Shown: positions 51,604-61,506 of the stretch, one piece after another
Layout: each line of letters starts with the position of its first letter
Position numbering within the stretch: position 1 is the stretch's first letter
NCBI RefSeq assembly: GCF_001307195.1
Contig: NZ_CP012808.1
Location: 2,728,001 to 2,792,000 of the forward strand
Source of the DNA: Acinetobacter equi
GTDB taxonomy: Bacteria > Pseudomonadota > Gammaproteobacteria > Pseudomonadales > Moraxellaceae
Direction: 5' to 3'
Length of the DNA stretch: 64,000 nt
Translations under genes and position numbers: made by a program
The notes under the pieces: generated by a model
What the model was told of the DNA's origin: nothing
What the model saw: the letters and a program-made list of their open reading frames with translations, nothing else
Database searches by the model: none

Positions 51604-53730
51604 ATGAAAAAAAGATCTTTCAATATCACCCAATCATTTCTTATTGCGTGCTTACCCAGTTTATTTTTTATTACGTCTATAGCACATGCAGGTGTAGACA
51701 CTTCTTGTGAACCCAATATCAATATGGACGCTACTCATTTTAATAATTGTAGTAACCTCCCCATACTTATTCCCAGCAATAACAGTAAAACAAATATGTT
51801 CTTACTATTAAGTGATATAGGCATGATTAATATCAAACCACTTACACAAGATAAGCACTTATGGACTGCTAGTTATGGGATTGTGCCTTTTGAATCAGCT
51901 ACATTAGCAAGCGCTATTGAAAATAAAGTTCAGAACAAAGATCAAAATAAATATAGCAATTCTGCTAGAGAATTTTCACTTATTTACGAAGAACGTTGTG
52001 TATCTTTAGAAAGTGGAAAAAATGAATTTATTGATGCAGTCAAAAACAACAAAAATATTCCAAATGCAGAAAAACAAATTTTAATTGCCGAACGAAATAA
52101 AATAACAGAATGTGACCATGCTCAAATCCCTTTAATTAAAGTCAATCCTGCTTGGACAACCGTCACTCGCCAATATGCCTCATATTTAAATGGCGCTATT
52201 TCTTTTTACAATACTAACTATTCCACAGCGACTAAGATTTACTTAGCATTAGAAAATGTTGAAGATCCATGGATTAAAGAAACCAGCCAATATATGCTGA
52301 TTCGTACTTATTTAAATGAAGCATATGCAACAGGCATAGACTCATATAATTTTATGAACTTTGATTCAATTGAACAATCTTTAGTAAATAAATTCCATGA
52401 TCAAATCCATAATTATCTAAAGCTATATCCTAATGGACGATATACCGCAAGTGCTCGCGGTTTATTACGTCGTGCATATTGGTTAACACAACAAAAAGAA
52501 AAAATTGTGGATGAATTTATATGGCAAATGAATCATACATCATCGCCTTCATTCAACTTAACGATGTCTTTAGTTCCAAATGAAATAGATCGAATTATTT
52601 TTAATAGTCAAAATATTGATCCTAAAATTTTTAAAGAGCCATTTTTTTTAACAGTTTATGATTTAATGAATCTACGCGCATCAACAAGTGATGATGAGCA
52701 ACCTATTTCATGGAATCAATTAAATACACAAAAGTCTGCATTTAAAGCTCAACCTGAACTCTTTCAATATCTACAAGCTGTTCACTTAGTTTATGTTCAA
52801 AACAAACCACAGGAAGCATTAAAATATCTTCCTAAAAGCACAAAGAATATTTTAAACTATTTACAATTAAGCCAAGTTTTTCTTAAAGGTAAAATTTTAG
52901 AACAAATCAATCAAAACCAAGCTGAACAATATTGGGAAGAACAACTGAAACAAGCCAAGACTTCCTATCAGAAAGGATTATTTGAATTAACCTTAGCGAA
53001 AAATTTAAATAATAAACAAGAAGTAAATGCTTTTATTGGCAAAAAGCCGGTCATTTCTCAAATTAACTTACAGCAAAACTTTATTCAACATCATGCCAAT
53101 GAAAAATCTTTAGAACAAATTATTCAATCTAGTCAAAGTTCAGAAGATCAAAAACAAGTTGCTTTATATACGTTATTATCTAAAGCATTGATGGCACAAA
53201 ACTTTAAATTATTTAATCAATACTATGCCAATTTACCTAAAAATGCAGCGCAATATAAATCTTATGCCAGCATTGAAAGCCTAGAAGAAAAACCACCTTT
53301 TTCTCACTTTATTTGGAATGGAACTCAAATTACAGCGCAGCTACAATGCCCAGATTTAAGCACATTAACCAAACAACTCGAAACAACAAAGCATAATCAA
53401 CTTCTTAATGTTTGCTTAGGTGAATATATTCGTAGTGAACACCCTGCTATTTCACCTAGTTGGAATAGTTATGAACAGCGGGATTCTTCAAAATTCATAG
53501 GTACATTTTTCACTCGTGGAGATATCTATAAAAATATTATTGAAAATGAACCTAAAGGTGATTTACATGCATATGCACTTTATCGTGCAGTTATGTGTTA
53601 CTCACCAACAGGAACAAATGATTGCGGAGATAAAGATGTTGATATTTCAGTGAGAAAACTATGGTTTAATCGTTTAAAAAGTGAATATCCAAACACAACC
53701 TGGGCTAAATCGTTAAAATACTATTGGTAA
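51604..53730 (+). CDS. large exported protein, TPR-like, unknown function
   Basis: 708 residues from ATG at 51604 (a GTG at 51595 is in frame). Signal peptide ends near SIAHA-GV. The mature protein is rich in Asn, Gln and Lys and mainly helical; YLKLYPNGRYTASARGLLRR (in part) and repeated YLxLxxVEDPWIK-type helices suggest tetratricopeptide-like repeats. Cys are clustered near the N-terminus (TSCEPNINMD...NNCSNL) and near the C-terminus (MCYSPTGTNDCGD), likely disulfides in the periplasm. It is 7 bp before the DUF3142-like gene and forms a two-gene unit. Family not recognised. Confidence 0.72.
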   Translation: MKKRSFNITQSFLIACLPSLFFITSIAHAGVDTSCEPNINMDATHFNNCSNLPILIPSNNSKTNMFLLLSDIGMINIKPLTQDKHLWTASYGIVPFESATLASAIENKVQNKDQNKYSNSAREFSLIYEERCVSLESGKNEFIDAVKNNKNIPNAEKQILIAERNKITECDHAQIPLIKVNPAWTTVTRQYASYLNGAISFYNTNYSTATKIYLALENVEDPWIKETSQYMLIRTYLNEAYATGIDSYNFMNFDSIEQSLVNKFHDQIHNYLKLYPNGRYTASARGLLRRAYWLTQQKEKIVDEFIWQMNHTSSPSFNLTMSLVPNEIDRIIFNSQNIDPKIFKEPFFLTVYDLMNLRASTSDDEQPISWNQLNTQKSAFKAQPELFQYLQAVHLVYVQNKPQEALKYLPKSTKNILNYLQLSQVFLKGKILEQINQNQAEQYWEEQLKQAKTSYQKGLFELTLAKNLNNKQEVNAFIGKKPVISQINLQQNFIQHHANEKSLEQIIQSSQSSEDQKQVALYTLLSKALMAQNFKLFNQYYANLPKNAAQYKSYASIESLEEKPPFSHFIWNGTQITAQLQCPDLSTLTKQLETTKHNQLLNVCLGEYIRSEHPAISPSWNSYEQRDSSKFIGTFFTRGDIYKNIIENEPKGDLHAYALYRAVMCYSPTGTNDCGDKDVDISVRKLWFNRLKSEYPNTTWAKSLKYYW

Positions 53731-53737
53731 AACATTT

Positions 53738-54487
53738 ATGCTTAAAATGATGCCTTATATTTTTTCATATATTGCACTCGTAATGCTTTTATTACCTATA
53801 CAGAAGATAGATGCCGCTACAACACGTGTTGATGCAAACCAATATTCATCATTTTGGATTTGGGGCAGAATTCAATCTGCTCCTTATTTACAACAAGCGA
53901 AAGAACTCTATATTTTACAAGGAGAAATTCGTCTAAATAACACTTCAAAGCAATCAGCACTCATTCCTCAAAGTGTTGGAGTTCTTAAAATTCCACATCA
54001 AAAAGTTTGGCTTGTATATAGAAACCACCATCTACAATGGAATAATCAAGAATTAGCTCATATTTTAAAACGTATTCAATCATGGGAAAATGCAGGAAAT
54101 AATATTCAAGGTATTCAAATTGATTTCGATGCGCAAACAAAAAACTTAAATGAATATGCTATTTTTTTACAAAAACTAAGATCACAACTTCCTAAAAAAT
54201 ATAAACTTAGTATTACTGGTCTACTGGATTGGACCAATGTACAAAATCAAGAAACCTTAAACTTACTTCGTCAAAATATTGATGAACTTGCGATTCAAAG
54301 CTATCAAGGTTCAACAACTATTCCCAATTATCAGAACTATTTAAAAAAAATCTCTGCGATGAAGTTACCATATAAAATAGGTATCGTTCAGCATGGTATT
54401 TGGGATAAGTCATTGAATTTTAATTCTGATCCAAATTTTAAAGGCTATATTGTGTTTTTATTACGCAATGAACTATTAAATAAATAA
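53738..54487 (+). CDS. exported DUF3142-like protein
   Basis: 249 residues; signal peptide ends near IDAATT. The pattern FWIWGRIQSAPYL, IQGIQIDFDAQTKNLNEYAIFLQKLR (in part), LSITGLLDWTNV and IDELAIQSYQGS resembles DUF3142, a family with a likely glycosidase-like TIM barrel; QIDFDAQ would be at the end of a barrel strand. Function unknown. Only 7 bp follows the large TPR-like gene, so the two proteins probably act together in the periplasm. No clear terminator follows. Confidence 0.72.
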   Translation: MLKMMPYIFSYIALVMLLLPIQKIDAATTRVDANQYSSFWIWGRIQSAPYLQQAKELYILQGEIRLNNTSKQSALIPQSVGVLKIPHQKVWLVYRNHHLQWNNQELAHILKRIQSWENAGNNIQGIQIDFDAQTKNLNEYAIFLQKLRSQLPKKYKLSITGLLDWTNVQNQETLNLLRQNIDELAIQSYQGSTTIPNYQNYLKKISAMKLPYKIGIVQHGIWDKSLNFNSDPNFKGYIVFLLRNELLNK

Positions 54488-54538
54488 TTACTAAAATATT
54501 CAAAATTTATCACTAACCCGAAAAAGCATAAGATTTAT

Positions 54539-54567
54539 TTGTTTTTAACTTCAATATTACCTATAAT
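54539..54567 (+). promoter_or_regulatory. predicted promoter of the rpsF-rpsR-rplI operon
   Basis: TTGTTT (54539-54544), 17 bp, TATAAT (54562-54567), giving a leader of about 87 nt. Confidence 0.65.
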
Positions 54568-54573
54568 GCCACC

Positions 54574-54660
54574 TTGCATTTTTTTGCAACACAACTTCGG
54601 TTGTGACTCCTTGCTTCTAACAATTAGGTTAGGGGCTGTATAATCCGTAAGGAGCTGACA
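54574..54660 (+). promoter_or_regulatory. structured leader of rpsF, candidate S6:S18 autoregulatory element
   Basis: A perfect CACAAC-TTCG-GTTGTG hairpin with a UUCG tetraloop (54590-54605) is followed by a segment in which GGTTA (54628-54632) can pair with TAATC (54641-54645, one G-U), leaving CCG (54645-54647) just before the SD AAGGAG. S6:S18 leaders described in other bacteria expose a CCG in a bulge near the SD. The resemblance is my reading; the exact fold is not established. Confidence 0.5.
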
Positions 54661-55047
54661 ATGCGTCACTACGAAATCGTACTTCTGGTACATCCAGATC
54701 AAAGCGATCAAGTGGTAGGTATGGTTGAACGCTATATCTCTCACATTAAAGAAGCTGAAGGTCAAATTCACCGTCTTGAAGATTGGGGCCGTCGCCAATT
54801 GGCTTACCCAATTAACAAAATTCACAAAGCGCACTACATTTTAATGAATATTGAATGTGGTCAAACGACTCTTGACGAGCTTGAAGAATTGTTCCGTTAT
54901 AACGATGCAATTATTCGTAGCCTTGTTATCCGTCGTGAAAACGCAATCACTGAAGAGTCTTTATTGGCTAAGAGTGCTGAAGAAAAACGTGCGCGTAAAG
55001 CTCAACGTGAAGAAGCACAATTGGCTCAAGACTCTGCTGAAGCATAA
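54661..55047 (+). CDS. rpsF: 30S ribosomal protein S6
   Basis: 128 residues (E. coli 131-135). [36 protein letters not shown] and [14 protein letters not shown] are S6 text. The C-terminus is a charged Glu/Ala/Arg helix. S6 binds S18 in the platform of the small subunit. Strong SD. Confidence 0.98.
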   Translation: MRHYEIVLLVHPDQSDQVVGMVERYISHIKEAEGQIHRLEDWGRRQLAYPINKIHKAHYILMNIECGQTTLDELEELFRYNDAIIRSLVIRRENAITEESLLAKSAEEKRARKAQREEAQLAQDSAEA

Positions 55048-55058
55048 GGAGAACATCA

Positions 55059-55286
55059 ATGGCACGTTTCTACCGTCGTCGCAAGTTCTGCCGCTTTACA
55101 GCTGAGAACGTTACATATATCGACTACAAAGATATCGACACTTTAAAACAGTACATCACTGAAAACGGCAAGATTGTTCCTAGCCGTATTACAGGTACTA
55201 AAGCTCGTTACCAACGTCAATTGGCGTTAGCTATCAAACAAGCTCGTTACTTGTCTTTGATTGCTTACACTGACAATCATAAGTGA
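55059..55286 (+). CDS. rpsR: 30S ribosomal protein S18
   Basis: 75 residues: [53 protein letters not shown]. Starts 11 bp after rpsF. Confidence 0.98.
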   Translation: MARFYRRRKFCRFTAENVTYIDYKDIDTLKQYITENGKIVPSRITGTKARYQRQLALAIKQARYLSLIAYTDNHK

Positions 55287-55295
55287 GGTTGAGCT

Positions 55296-55742
55296 GTGGA
55301 TATTATTTTATTACAACGCGTTAAAAACCTTGGTAAATTAGGCGATAAAGTTTCAGTTAAAGCTGGTTACGGCCGTAACTTCCTTATCCCTCAAGGTATT
55401 GCTGTTGCAGCAACAGAATCAAACACTGCTGCTTTTGAAGCTCGTCGCGCTGAACTTGAAAAAGCTGAAGCTGAAGTTTTAGCTGCTGCTCAAGCACGTG
55501 CTGACCAATTAAACGAAGTAAATATCGTAATCACTGCGAAAGCTGGTGACGAAGGTAAATTATTCGGTTCAATCGGTACTCGTGACATCGCTGATGCGTT
55601 AACTAATGCTGGTCTTGAAGTTGACCGTGCAGAAGTTCGTTTACCAAATGGTGCGCTTCGCAACACTGGTGAATTCAACATCGCAATCCAATTGCATCAT
55701 GATGTTGTAGCAGAAGTTTTAGTTACTATCGTAGCTGAATAA
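55296..55742 (+). CDS. rplI: 50S ribosomal protein L9
   Basis: 148 residues from GTG at 55296. The N-terminal domain [19 protein letters not shown], with [13 protein letters not shown], then the long connecting helix and the C-terminal domain ([16 protein letters not shown]). L9 binds 23S rRNA near the L1 stalk. Last gene of the ribosomal operon. Confidence 0.98.
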   Translation: MDIILLQRVKNLGKLGDKVSVKAGYGRNFLIPQGIAVAATESNTAAFEARRAELEKAEAEVLAAAQARADQLNEVNIVITAKAGDEGKLFGSIGTRDIADALTNAGLEVDRAEVRLPNGALRNTGEFNIAIQLHHDVVAEVLVTIVAE

Positions 55743-55750
55743 TTCTTGCT

Positions 55751-55785
55751 AAAAAAAAGAGCATGCTTTTGCATGCTCTTTTTTT
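55751..55785 (+). terminator. terminator after rplI
   Basis: AAGAGCATGC-TTTT-GCATGCTCTT with T tract. Confidence 0.94.
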
Positions 55786-55934
55786 ATCTGTAAAAAATGT
55801 GTTTTTACTTTTCATTTAAATGAAAATTTCAATCCTAATTTTCAAGCAGAATCTGTATCATCTGCTAAAATGAAAACTATTGATTCACGTTACATTTTCT
55901 TTGCATTTACTGTATTTAAAAATCAGGGATTTAT

Positions 55935-57380
55935 ATGTCACAGGCGAATGCCAAAAGCACACAAAAAAGCTCAAAAACAGAAGTGAATAGTGCTGAAAAT
56001 TCTCCATTAAAAGAATTTCGTACCCCACCACATAACTTAGCAATTGAACAAGCTGTTCTTGCTGCGCTTATGACCGTTGCTGAATCTTTTGAGCAAGTCG
56101 GTGATGTTTTACAAGAAAGCGATTTTTATGCGACTCGACATAAATATATTTTCCGCGCAATTGATACGCTTGCCAAAGAAAACTCACCTTATGATGCCGT
56201 ATTAGTCAATGACTGGCTCATTAAACAAAATCTGTTAGATGCTGCGGGTGGTGAAGAATACCTCATGCAACTTATGGCTGACTCTCCTTCTAGTTTCTAT
56301 AATATTGAAACTTATGCAGCCAAAATTAAAGAATTTTCGACTTTAAGAAATATGATTAAAGTCAGTACTGAAATTTTACAAAATGCCTATGACACAAAAG
56401 GCAGATCTGTCAGTGAGATTTTAGATTTAGCTGAAACAAACGTATTCCAAATTGCTGAACAACATAATAACAATAAGAAAAATGCAGGCCCTAAAGCAAT
56501 TACAAGTGTTGTTGCCGACGTTTTTGACAAACTCAATGAATTATCTCAAATGGAAGGTAATATCACTGGTTTAACAACAGGCTTCTTAGAATTAGATAAT
56601 AAAACATCAGGAATGCAAGCTGGCGACTTAATTATTGTAGCTGCACGTCCTTCCATGGGTAAAACTACCTTTGCCATGAATCTTGTTGAGAGCGTACTCT
56701 TTAACAATAATCTTCCAGCACTCGTATTTTCTATGGAGATGCCAGCAGACTCCATTGCAATGCGTTTAATTTCAGCTTACGGTAAAGTTCATCAAGGACA
56801 TTTACGTTCAGGTAAGTTAGATGGTGAAGAATGGTCAAAAGTCACAGGAACCATTTTACAGCTTCAAGAAAAAAATCTATATATTGATGATTCTTCTGCC
56901 CTACCACCAACCGAACTTCGTGCTCGTGCACGACGTATTGCAAAACAGCATGGTGGGAAAATTGGCTGTATCATGGTCGATTACTTGCAGTTAATGAAAG
57001 TTCCAGGCATGGGGGATAACCGTGTAGGTGAGATTTCTGAAATTTCTCGAAGTCTTAAAGCATTAGCTAAAGAAATGCAATGCCCTGTTATTGCTCTTTC
57101 ACAGCTTAACCGCTCACTGGAAAACAGACCAAATAAACGCCCTGTAATGTCCGATCTCCGTGAATCTGGTGCGATCGAGCAGGATGCCGATTTAATCATG
57201 TTTATTTACCGAGATGAAGTCTACAATAAAGAATCTAAAGAAGCAGGAACGGCTGAAATCATTATTGGTAAACAGCGTAATGGTCCAATTGGTACAGTTC
57301 GTTTAGCTTTTGAAGGACAATACACACGTTTTAGTAATTTATCACCTGAGTTTTATGCTCAGTATAATGATGAGGAATAA
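55935..57380 (+). CDS. dnaB: replicative DNA helicase
   Basis: 481 residues (E. coli 471). N-terminal DnaG-interacting domain (about 30-130), linker, then RecA-like ATPase with Walker A AARPSMGKTTFAMN (about 234-247), Walker B IMVDYLQLM and the arginine-finger/QLNRSLE, RESGAIEQDAD stretches. It unwinds DNA at the fork. No intein is present. Frequently found after rplI, as here. Confidence 0.98.
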   Translation: MSQANAKSTQKSSKTEVNSAENSPLKEFRTPPHNLAIEQAVLAALMTVAESFEQVGDVLQESDFYATRHKYIFRAIDTLAKENSPYDAVLVNDWLIKQNLLDAAGGEEYLMQLMADSPSSFYNIETYAAKIKEFSTLRNMIKVSTEILQNAYDTKGRSVSEILDLAETNVFQIAEQHNNNKKNAGPKAITSVVADVFDKLNELSQMEGNITGLTTGFLELDNKTSGMQAGDLIIVAARPSMGKTTFAMNLVESVLFNNNLPALVFSMEMPADSIAMRLISAYGKVHQGHLRSGKLDGEEWSKVTGTILQLQEKNLYIDDSSALPPTELRARARRIAKQHGGKIGCIMVDYLQLMKVPGMGDNRVGEISEISRSLKALAKEMQCPVIALSQLNRSLENRPNKRPVMSDLRESGAIEQDADLIMFIYRDEVYNKESKEAGTAEIIIGKQRNGPIGTVRLAFEGQYTRFSNLSPEFYAQYNDEE

Positions 57381-57422
57381 TCTCTCATCATTACAATTTA
57401 ATTAATCCTAGGAGTAATTAGG

Positions 57423-58493
57423 GTGCGCCAAGCAACAGTTTATATTGATCGTGAAGCACTTCAATATAATTTCAATAGAGTCAAACAACTTGCACCAAAA
57501 GCTAAAATAGTCAGCATGGTTAAAGCCAATGCTTATGGTCATGGAGTTAAAGACTGCTTAGCAGCCTTAGAAAATACAGATGCCTTTGGCGTTGCCTGCC
57601 TAGAAGAAGCACTTGAAATTCGTCAACTAGGTTATAAACAAGATATTACTCTTATTGAAGGCGTTTTTTCAGCAGATGAAATGCACGTTGTGATTGAGCA
57701 AAACATCGAAGTTATTGTTCATCATCAACAACAAGTAGATTGGCTATTGGCAAATAAAGATGCCTATCTTGCTAAAAACTTAAAAGTTTGGGTAAAACTA
57801 AATAGTGGTATGAATCGTTTAGGTTTTAAAATTGATGTAATTAAAAATATCATCAATCAATTAAAAGCTGAAGGTTTTAACTGTGTTTTAGCAATGCATT
57901 TTGCCAATGCAGATAGCGATCATCCTCTTAATGATGAACAAATTCGTCAATTCCTTGAAGTTAAAAATGATTGTGCTCCAATCATGGGATCATGTTGCAA
58001 CTCTGCTGCTATTTATAAATATCCTGAGTTACATTTTGATTATGTGCGCCCAGGCATCATGCTCTATGGAGCAACACCATTTGCAGATAAATCTGTACAT
58101 GATTTAGATTTAAAACCTGTAATGACATTTACAGCAGAAATTATTGCTTTAAATACGATTCAAGCAGGCGAAGCTGTTGGTTATGGCTCTTTATATATTG
58201 CAGAGAAAGAGACTCAACTTGCTATTGTTTCTATTGGCTATGGTGATGGTTATCCTCGTGCATTTCCAAAACAAAACTTTGTTGCTATTAATGGACAAAA
58301 AGTTGCTCTTGTTGGACGTGTAGCAATGGATATGATTGCAATTGATGTCACTGGTCTAAATGCTCCAATTGGTACAAAAGTCGAACTTTGGGGACAAAAT
58401 AGATTAGTCGATGATGTTGCTGAAGCAAATGGTACGATTGGCTATGAGCTATTATGTCGTCTCAGCAACCGCCCTGTTAGAAAACAAATTTAA
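57423..58493 (+). CDS. alr: alanine racemase
   Basis: 356 residues from GTG at 57423 with SD AGGAG. PLP Lys in VSMVKANAYGHG (Lys about 34), catalytic Tyr in VSIGYGDGYPRA, LNSGMNRLGF and VGRVAMDMIAIDVT. It makes D-alanine for peptidoglycan. 42 bp after dnaB, probably cotranscribed. Confidence 0.97.
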   Translation: MRQATVYIDREALQYNFNRVKQLAPKAKIVSMVKANAYGHGVKDCLAALENTDAFGVACLEEALEIRQLGYKQDITLIEGVFSADEMHVVIEQNIEVIVHHQQQVDWLLANKDAYLAKNLKVWVKLNSGMNRLGFKIDVIKNIINQLKAEGFNCVLAMHFANADSDHPLNDEQIRQFLEVKNDCAPIMGSCCNSAAIYKYPELHFDYVRPGIMLYGATPFADKSVHDLDLKPVMTFTAEIIALNTIQAGEAVGYGSLYIAEKETQLAIVSIGYGDGYPRAFPKQNFVAINGQKVALVGRVAMDMIAIDVTGLNAPIGTKVELWGQNRLVDDVAEANGTIGYELLCRLSNRPVRKQI

Positions 58494-58554
58494 GATTTCA
58501 TTTTTTCTTTTCATTTAAATTTCTATGAAATACTAAATCGCAAAAACATAAAAT

Positions 58555-58584
58555 AAAAAGCCCAAGCTCGAACTTGGGCTTTTT
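58555..58584 (+). terminator. alr terminator
   Basis: AAAAAGCCCAAG-CTCGAA-CTTGGGCTTTTT. Confidence 0.94.
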
Positions 58585-58677
58585 ATTGACTAAAATTCGA
58601 CAATAGCTGTAAAAAAGTTTGACTTACTAGGCTCAAGACTTAAAATACCGCTTTCGAGTTTTAATCTATCCAAAATT

Positions 58678-59394
58678 ATGTCGAACGATTTATTAGACCA
58701 GCAAGTTGTAGAGCTGGACAACCTGAACGAACACCGTGAAATTGTCACTTTTATGCGTCGTTCATCTCCATTAAATACATCTCAACGTACTGCGCTTGAA
58801 CAATATGCTCACTTAATTTTGGAATATCCTGTTGGTGATCTACGTCAGCACTTTGAACATCCTGAGCGCCCTTTAACTGTTGAAATTGGCTTTGGTATGG
58901 GCCGTTCACTAGTTCTCATGGCAAAAGCAAATCCTGAACGTAACTTTGTGGGTATTGAAGTTCACGTACCTGGTATTGCTCAATGTGTTTATGAAGCTGG
59001 TCTTGCTGAAGTAACCAATTTACGCGTACTTGATGCAGATGCAATTCAAGTTTTACGTGAAATGCCAGATAATAGCATTAACTGTGTACAACTTTATTTC
59101 CCAGATCCATGGCAGAAAAAACGTCACTTCAAGCGTCGTTTCGTTGCACATGAACGCATGGAACTTGTTGAACAAAAGCTAGAGCTAGGTGGTACTTTCC
59201 ATTCTGCAACAGATTGGGAACCATATGCTGAATGGATGCTAGATGTTTTAGATAATCGTCCACGTTTAGAAAATCTTGCGGGTAAAGGTAATAGCTATCC
59301 TCGCCCAGAATGGCGTCCTCAAACTAAATTTGAACGTCGTGGTATTGAATGCGGCCATAAAATTAATGATTTTATTTTCAAAAAAATCAACTAA
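58678..59394 (+). CDS. trmB: tRNA (guanine-N7)-methyltransferase
   Basis: 238 residues (E. coli 239). SAM motif VEIGFGMGRSLVLMA (about 67-81), FVGIEVHVPG, and the TrmB signature LYFPDPWQKKRHFKRR (about 139-154). Makes m7G46 in tRNA. Weak SD before ATG. Own terminator. Confidence 0.96.
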   Translation: MSNDLLDQQVVELDNLNEHREIVTFMRRSSPLNTSQRTALEQYAHLILEYPVGDLRQHFEHPERPLTVEIGFGMGRSLVLMAKANPERNFVGIEVHVPGIAQCVYEAGLAEVTNLRVLDADAIQVLREMPDNSINCVQLYFPDPWQKKRHFKRRFVAHERMELVEQKLELGGTFHSATDWEPYAEWMLDVLDNRPRLENLAGKGNSYPRPEWRPQTKFERRGIECGHKINDFIFKKIN

Positions 59395-59409
59395 TTTAAG
59401 TAATTCATT

Positions 59410-59439
59410 AAAGGCTTATCATTCAAGATAGGCCTTTTT
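59410..59439. terminator. bidirectional terminator, trmB / DUF2520 gene
   Basis: AAAGGCTTATC with GATAGGCCTTT (one G-U), then T tract. Confidence 0.85.
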
Positions 59440-59446
59440 ATATTTT

Positions 59447-60229
59447 CTATTTATTACTTTGATATTTTTCTAAAATTTGCTGACTTAATAGCGAATAGAC
59501 ATCTAAAAAATTATCCTGATTTTCAGCTTTTAACATGTTCTGATGCATATGAAGAATATTTTGATCCCCTCTTCTTGCAGGACCTGTTTGCGCATGATCT
59601 GGACTCACCATTGTTGCTTTTTTTGCTGTTTCTAAAATAAGTGGATATAGCAAAGAAAAATCGACTTGTTTTTGATCTAAAATTTGCTTTGAAATATCAT
59701 AACAATAATTACTAAAATTACAGGCAAATACAGCCGCTAAATGTAAACTTAATCTTTGTTCAGATGAATATTGATATACTTTTTCAGTTAATAATTGCGC
59801 AATATTATTTAAAAGCTCAGTGTCTTCTTTCTCACGTGCTTCAATAAAGAGAGGTGTTTGTTGCCAATTAATTTCACTCTCATAGCTAAATGTTTGTAAT
59901 GGATAAAATATCCCAACCCGATCTAAAGAACTTGCCAATACATTAAGATGAGTACTCCCTGATGTATGAACAATTAACCCTTTAAAATTCAATTGTTTTA
60001 ATTGAGCTATAACCGATGGAATAGCTTGATCACTTACTGCAATAATCAATAAATCTAGATGCTGATTAATTTTTTCAAATTCATTAATCGCTTCTGCATT
60101 AACTATAAAAGCGAGCTTTTGCGCATGCAATAAATCACGACTATAAATTTGAACAACCTCATAATGCCGCTGTAATTGTTGTGCTAAATGTGTTGCTACA
60201 CGACCAGCGCCAATGAATCCTATTTTCAT
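59447..60229 (-). CDS. Rossmann-fold DUF2520 protein (ProC-like)
   Basis: 260 residues. NAD(P) motif IGFIGAGRVATHLAQQL (about 3-19), LLIIAVSDQAIPSV and IVHTSGSTHLNVL in the Rossmann domain, then a helical DUF2520 dimerisation domain (LHLAAVFACNFSNYCYD, TGPARRGD). Related to pyrroline-5-carboxylate and 6-phosphogluconate dehydrogenases, substrate unknown. Single gene. Confidence 0.88.
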   Translation of the reverse strand: MKIGFIGAGRVATHLAQQLQRHYEVVQIYSRDLLHAQKLAFIVNAEAINEFEKINQHLDLLIIAVSDQAIPSVIAQLKQLNFKGLIVHTSGSTHLNVLASSLDRVGIFYPLQTFSYESEINWQQTPLFIEAREKEDTELLNNIAQLLTEKVYQYSSEQRLSLHLAAVFACNFSNYCYDISKQILDQKQVDFSLLYPLILETAKKATMVSPDHAQTGPARRGDQNILHMHQNMLKAENQDNFLDVYSLLSQQILEKYQSNK

Positions 60230-60332
60230 ATTTAACTACGTGAATTAATGCCAATGAAAAATCATGCCAAGAAATCTTATTTGATGCAAATAATACTACC
60301 TTAATCGTTTAATTATCATCTTTATTTTAGAA

Positions 60333-60361
60333 ATAAAAATAGTCAGCAAAAGCTGACTATT
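60333..60361 (-). terminator. terminator of the LprI-like lipoprotein gene
   Basis: AATAGTCAGC-AAAA-GCTGACTATT; T tract on the minus strand. The stem core AGTCAGC/GCTGACT is the same as in the terminator at 61507-61536. Confidence 0.88.
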
Positions 60362-60392
60362 CTTTATGATCGAAACAATGATTCGGATTCGA

Positions 60393-61427
60393 CTATTGAA
60401 CTAATTCTTCTAGATACGAAATACGTTTTTTTGTTTCAGCATTAAAACATTTAATATATTGCATACGTTCATTCTGCTGTTTCATTTGATCATTCCAATA
60501 CTGATATTGCTTTTGGTATGTTTCTTTTTCATTATCGGATAATGAATAAACTGATTTTTGTGCCAATACTTTACAATCGACATCACGTTTTTCAAACCAA
60601 TCTGCCTGGGCTTGTTTGATTTCAATACGTTGCTCATCTGCCAAAGAATCCCAAGCTTGATTTAAACTTTCAACAAGTGAAGTCTTTTCAGATTCTAGTT
60701 CTTTGTTACGAATATCCATTGCTTTTTGAGCAAGTTCAGTCTGCTCCATATGTTCTTGTTCATGCTGCTTTATTCTTTCTTTATCTTGTTTATTTTCTTT
60801 CACATAAGCCTCATATTCAGCAGCATATTGTGAAACTGAAACAATACCTTCAATAACAGCAATCTGATTTGATACGCTTAAATACAGACCGTCTTTATCT
60901 GTTTTCGTAATCGCATATCGTAAATCACTCAACAACTGATCATTTTTAAATATATAGTCATCACTTTCTAAAGCATCATGCAAAGTGTAATTATTATTAT
61001 TATACTCATGATCACACTCTTCGCATGGTCTTTCTAAAAAGGCATTTTCAGCACGTTGCTGAAGACCTTTTGGTAAATGAATAATTAACTGACTTGTACA
61101 TTTTAAATCTTTGCCATTTTTATCATCATCTGGTGTAAGCGTTGTAACACCTTTAATTTCAAATTTAATACCCTTTTTTATTTTTTCTAAAAGACTTAAA
61201 TCTGCCACATAAGAAGAATGACGAAGACGTTTATCCAATTCTTTAATATATTCATCTCTTAAATGATTTTGTATTTGCTCTAAATTTGCAGGCGCAGTAC
61301 AGCTCCAATCTTGTAAAAGTTTAGATTCTGCATCATTCTCTTTTGCTTCATTTTCTTTTTTCAACAAATCACAGCCCGTAAAAAGAAGACTTGAGCTAAG
61401 CACGCCAATTATCATTAATTGCTTCAT
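60393..61427 (-). CDS. lipoprotein with C-terminal LprI/DUF1311-like domain
   Basis: 344 residues from ATG at 61427 (in-frame codons back to 61478 lack a signal). Lipobox LLFTGC (Cys about 19). The centre is Lys/Glu-rich and likely coiled coil (about 210-260). The end, LNQAWDSLADEQRIEIKQAQ then ADWFEKRDVDCK and IKCFNAETKKRISYLEEL, follows the DUF1311 pattern (W-x3-R-D-x2-C ... C-x6-R-x3-L). DUF1311 includes lysozyme inhibitor LprI. Role here is not shown. Confidence 0.75.
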   Translation of the reverse strand: MKQLMIIGVLSSSLLFTGCDLLKKENEAKENDAESKLLQDWSCTAPANLEQIQNHLRDEYIKELDKRLRHSSYVADLSLLEKIKKGIKFEIKGVTTLTPDDDKNGKDLKCTSQLIIHLPKGLQQRAENAFLERPCEECDHEYNNNNYTLHDALESDDYIFKNDQLLSDLRYAITKTDKDGLYLSVSNQIAVIEGIVSVSQYAAEYEAYVKENKQDKERIKQHEQEHMEQTELAQKAMDIRNKELESEKTSLVESLNQAWDSLADEQRIEIKQAQADWFEKRDVDCKVLAQKSVYSLSDNEKETYQKQYQYWNDQMKQQNERMQYIKCFNAETKKRISYLEELVQ

Positions 61428-61506
61428 TGTATTTTTTAACCACAACTGATTGTTATATTTTCCCCTGCATTTAAACAAAAAAGTGTAAAAAAAACCACAT
61501 TTCCAT

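Noticed and set aside
54535..54834. 99-codon minus-strand frame over rpsF
   Set aside because: Antisense to the rpsF leader and coding region, no coding signature.
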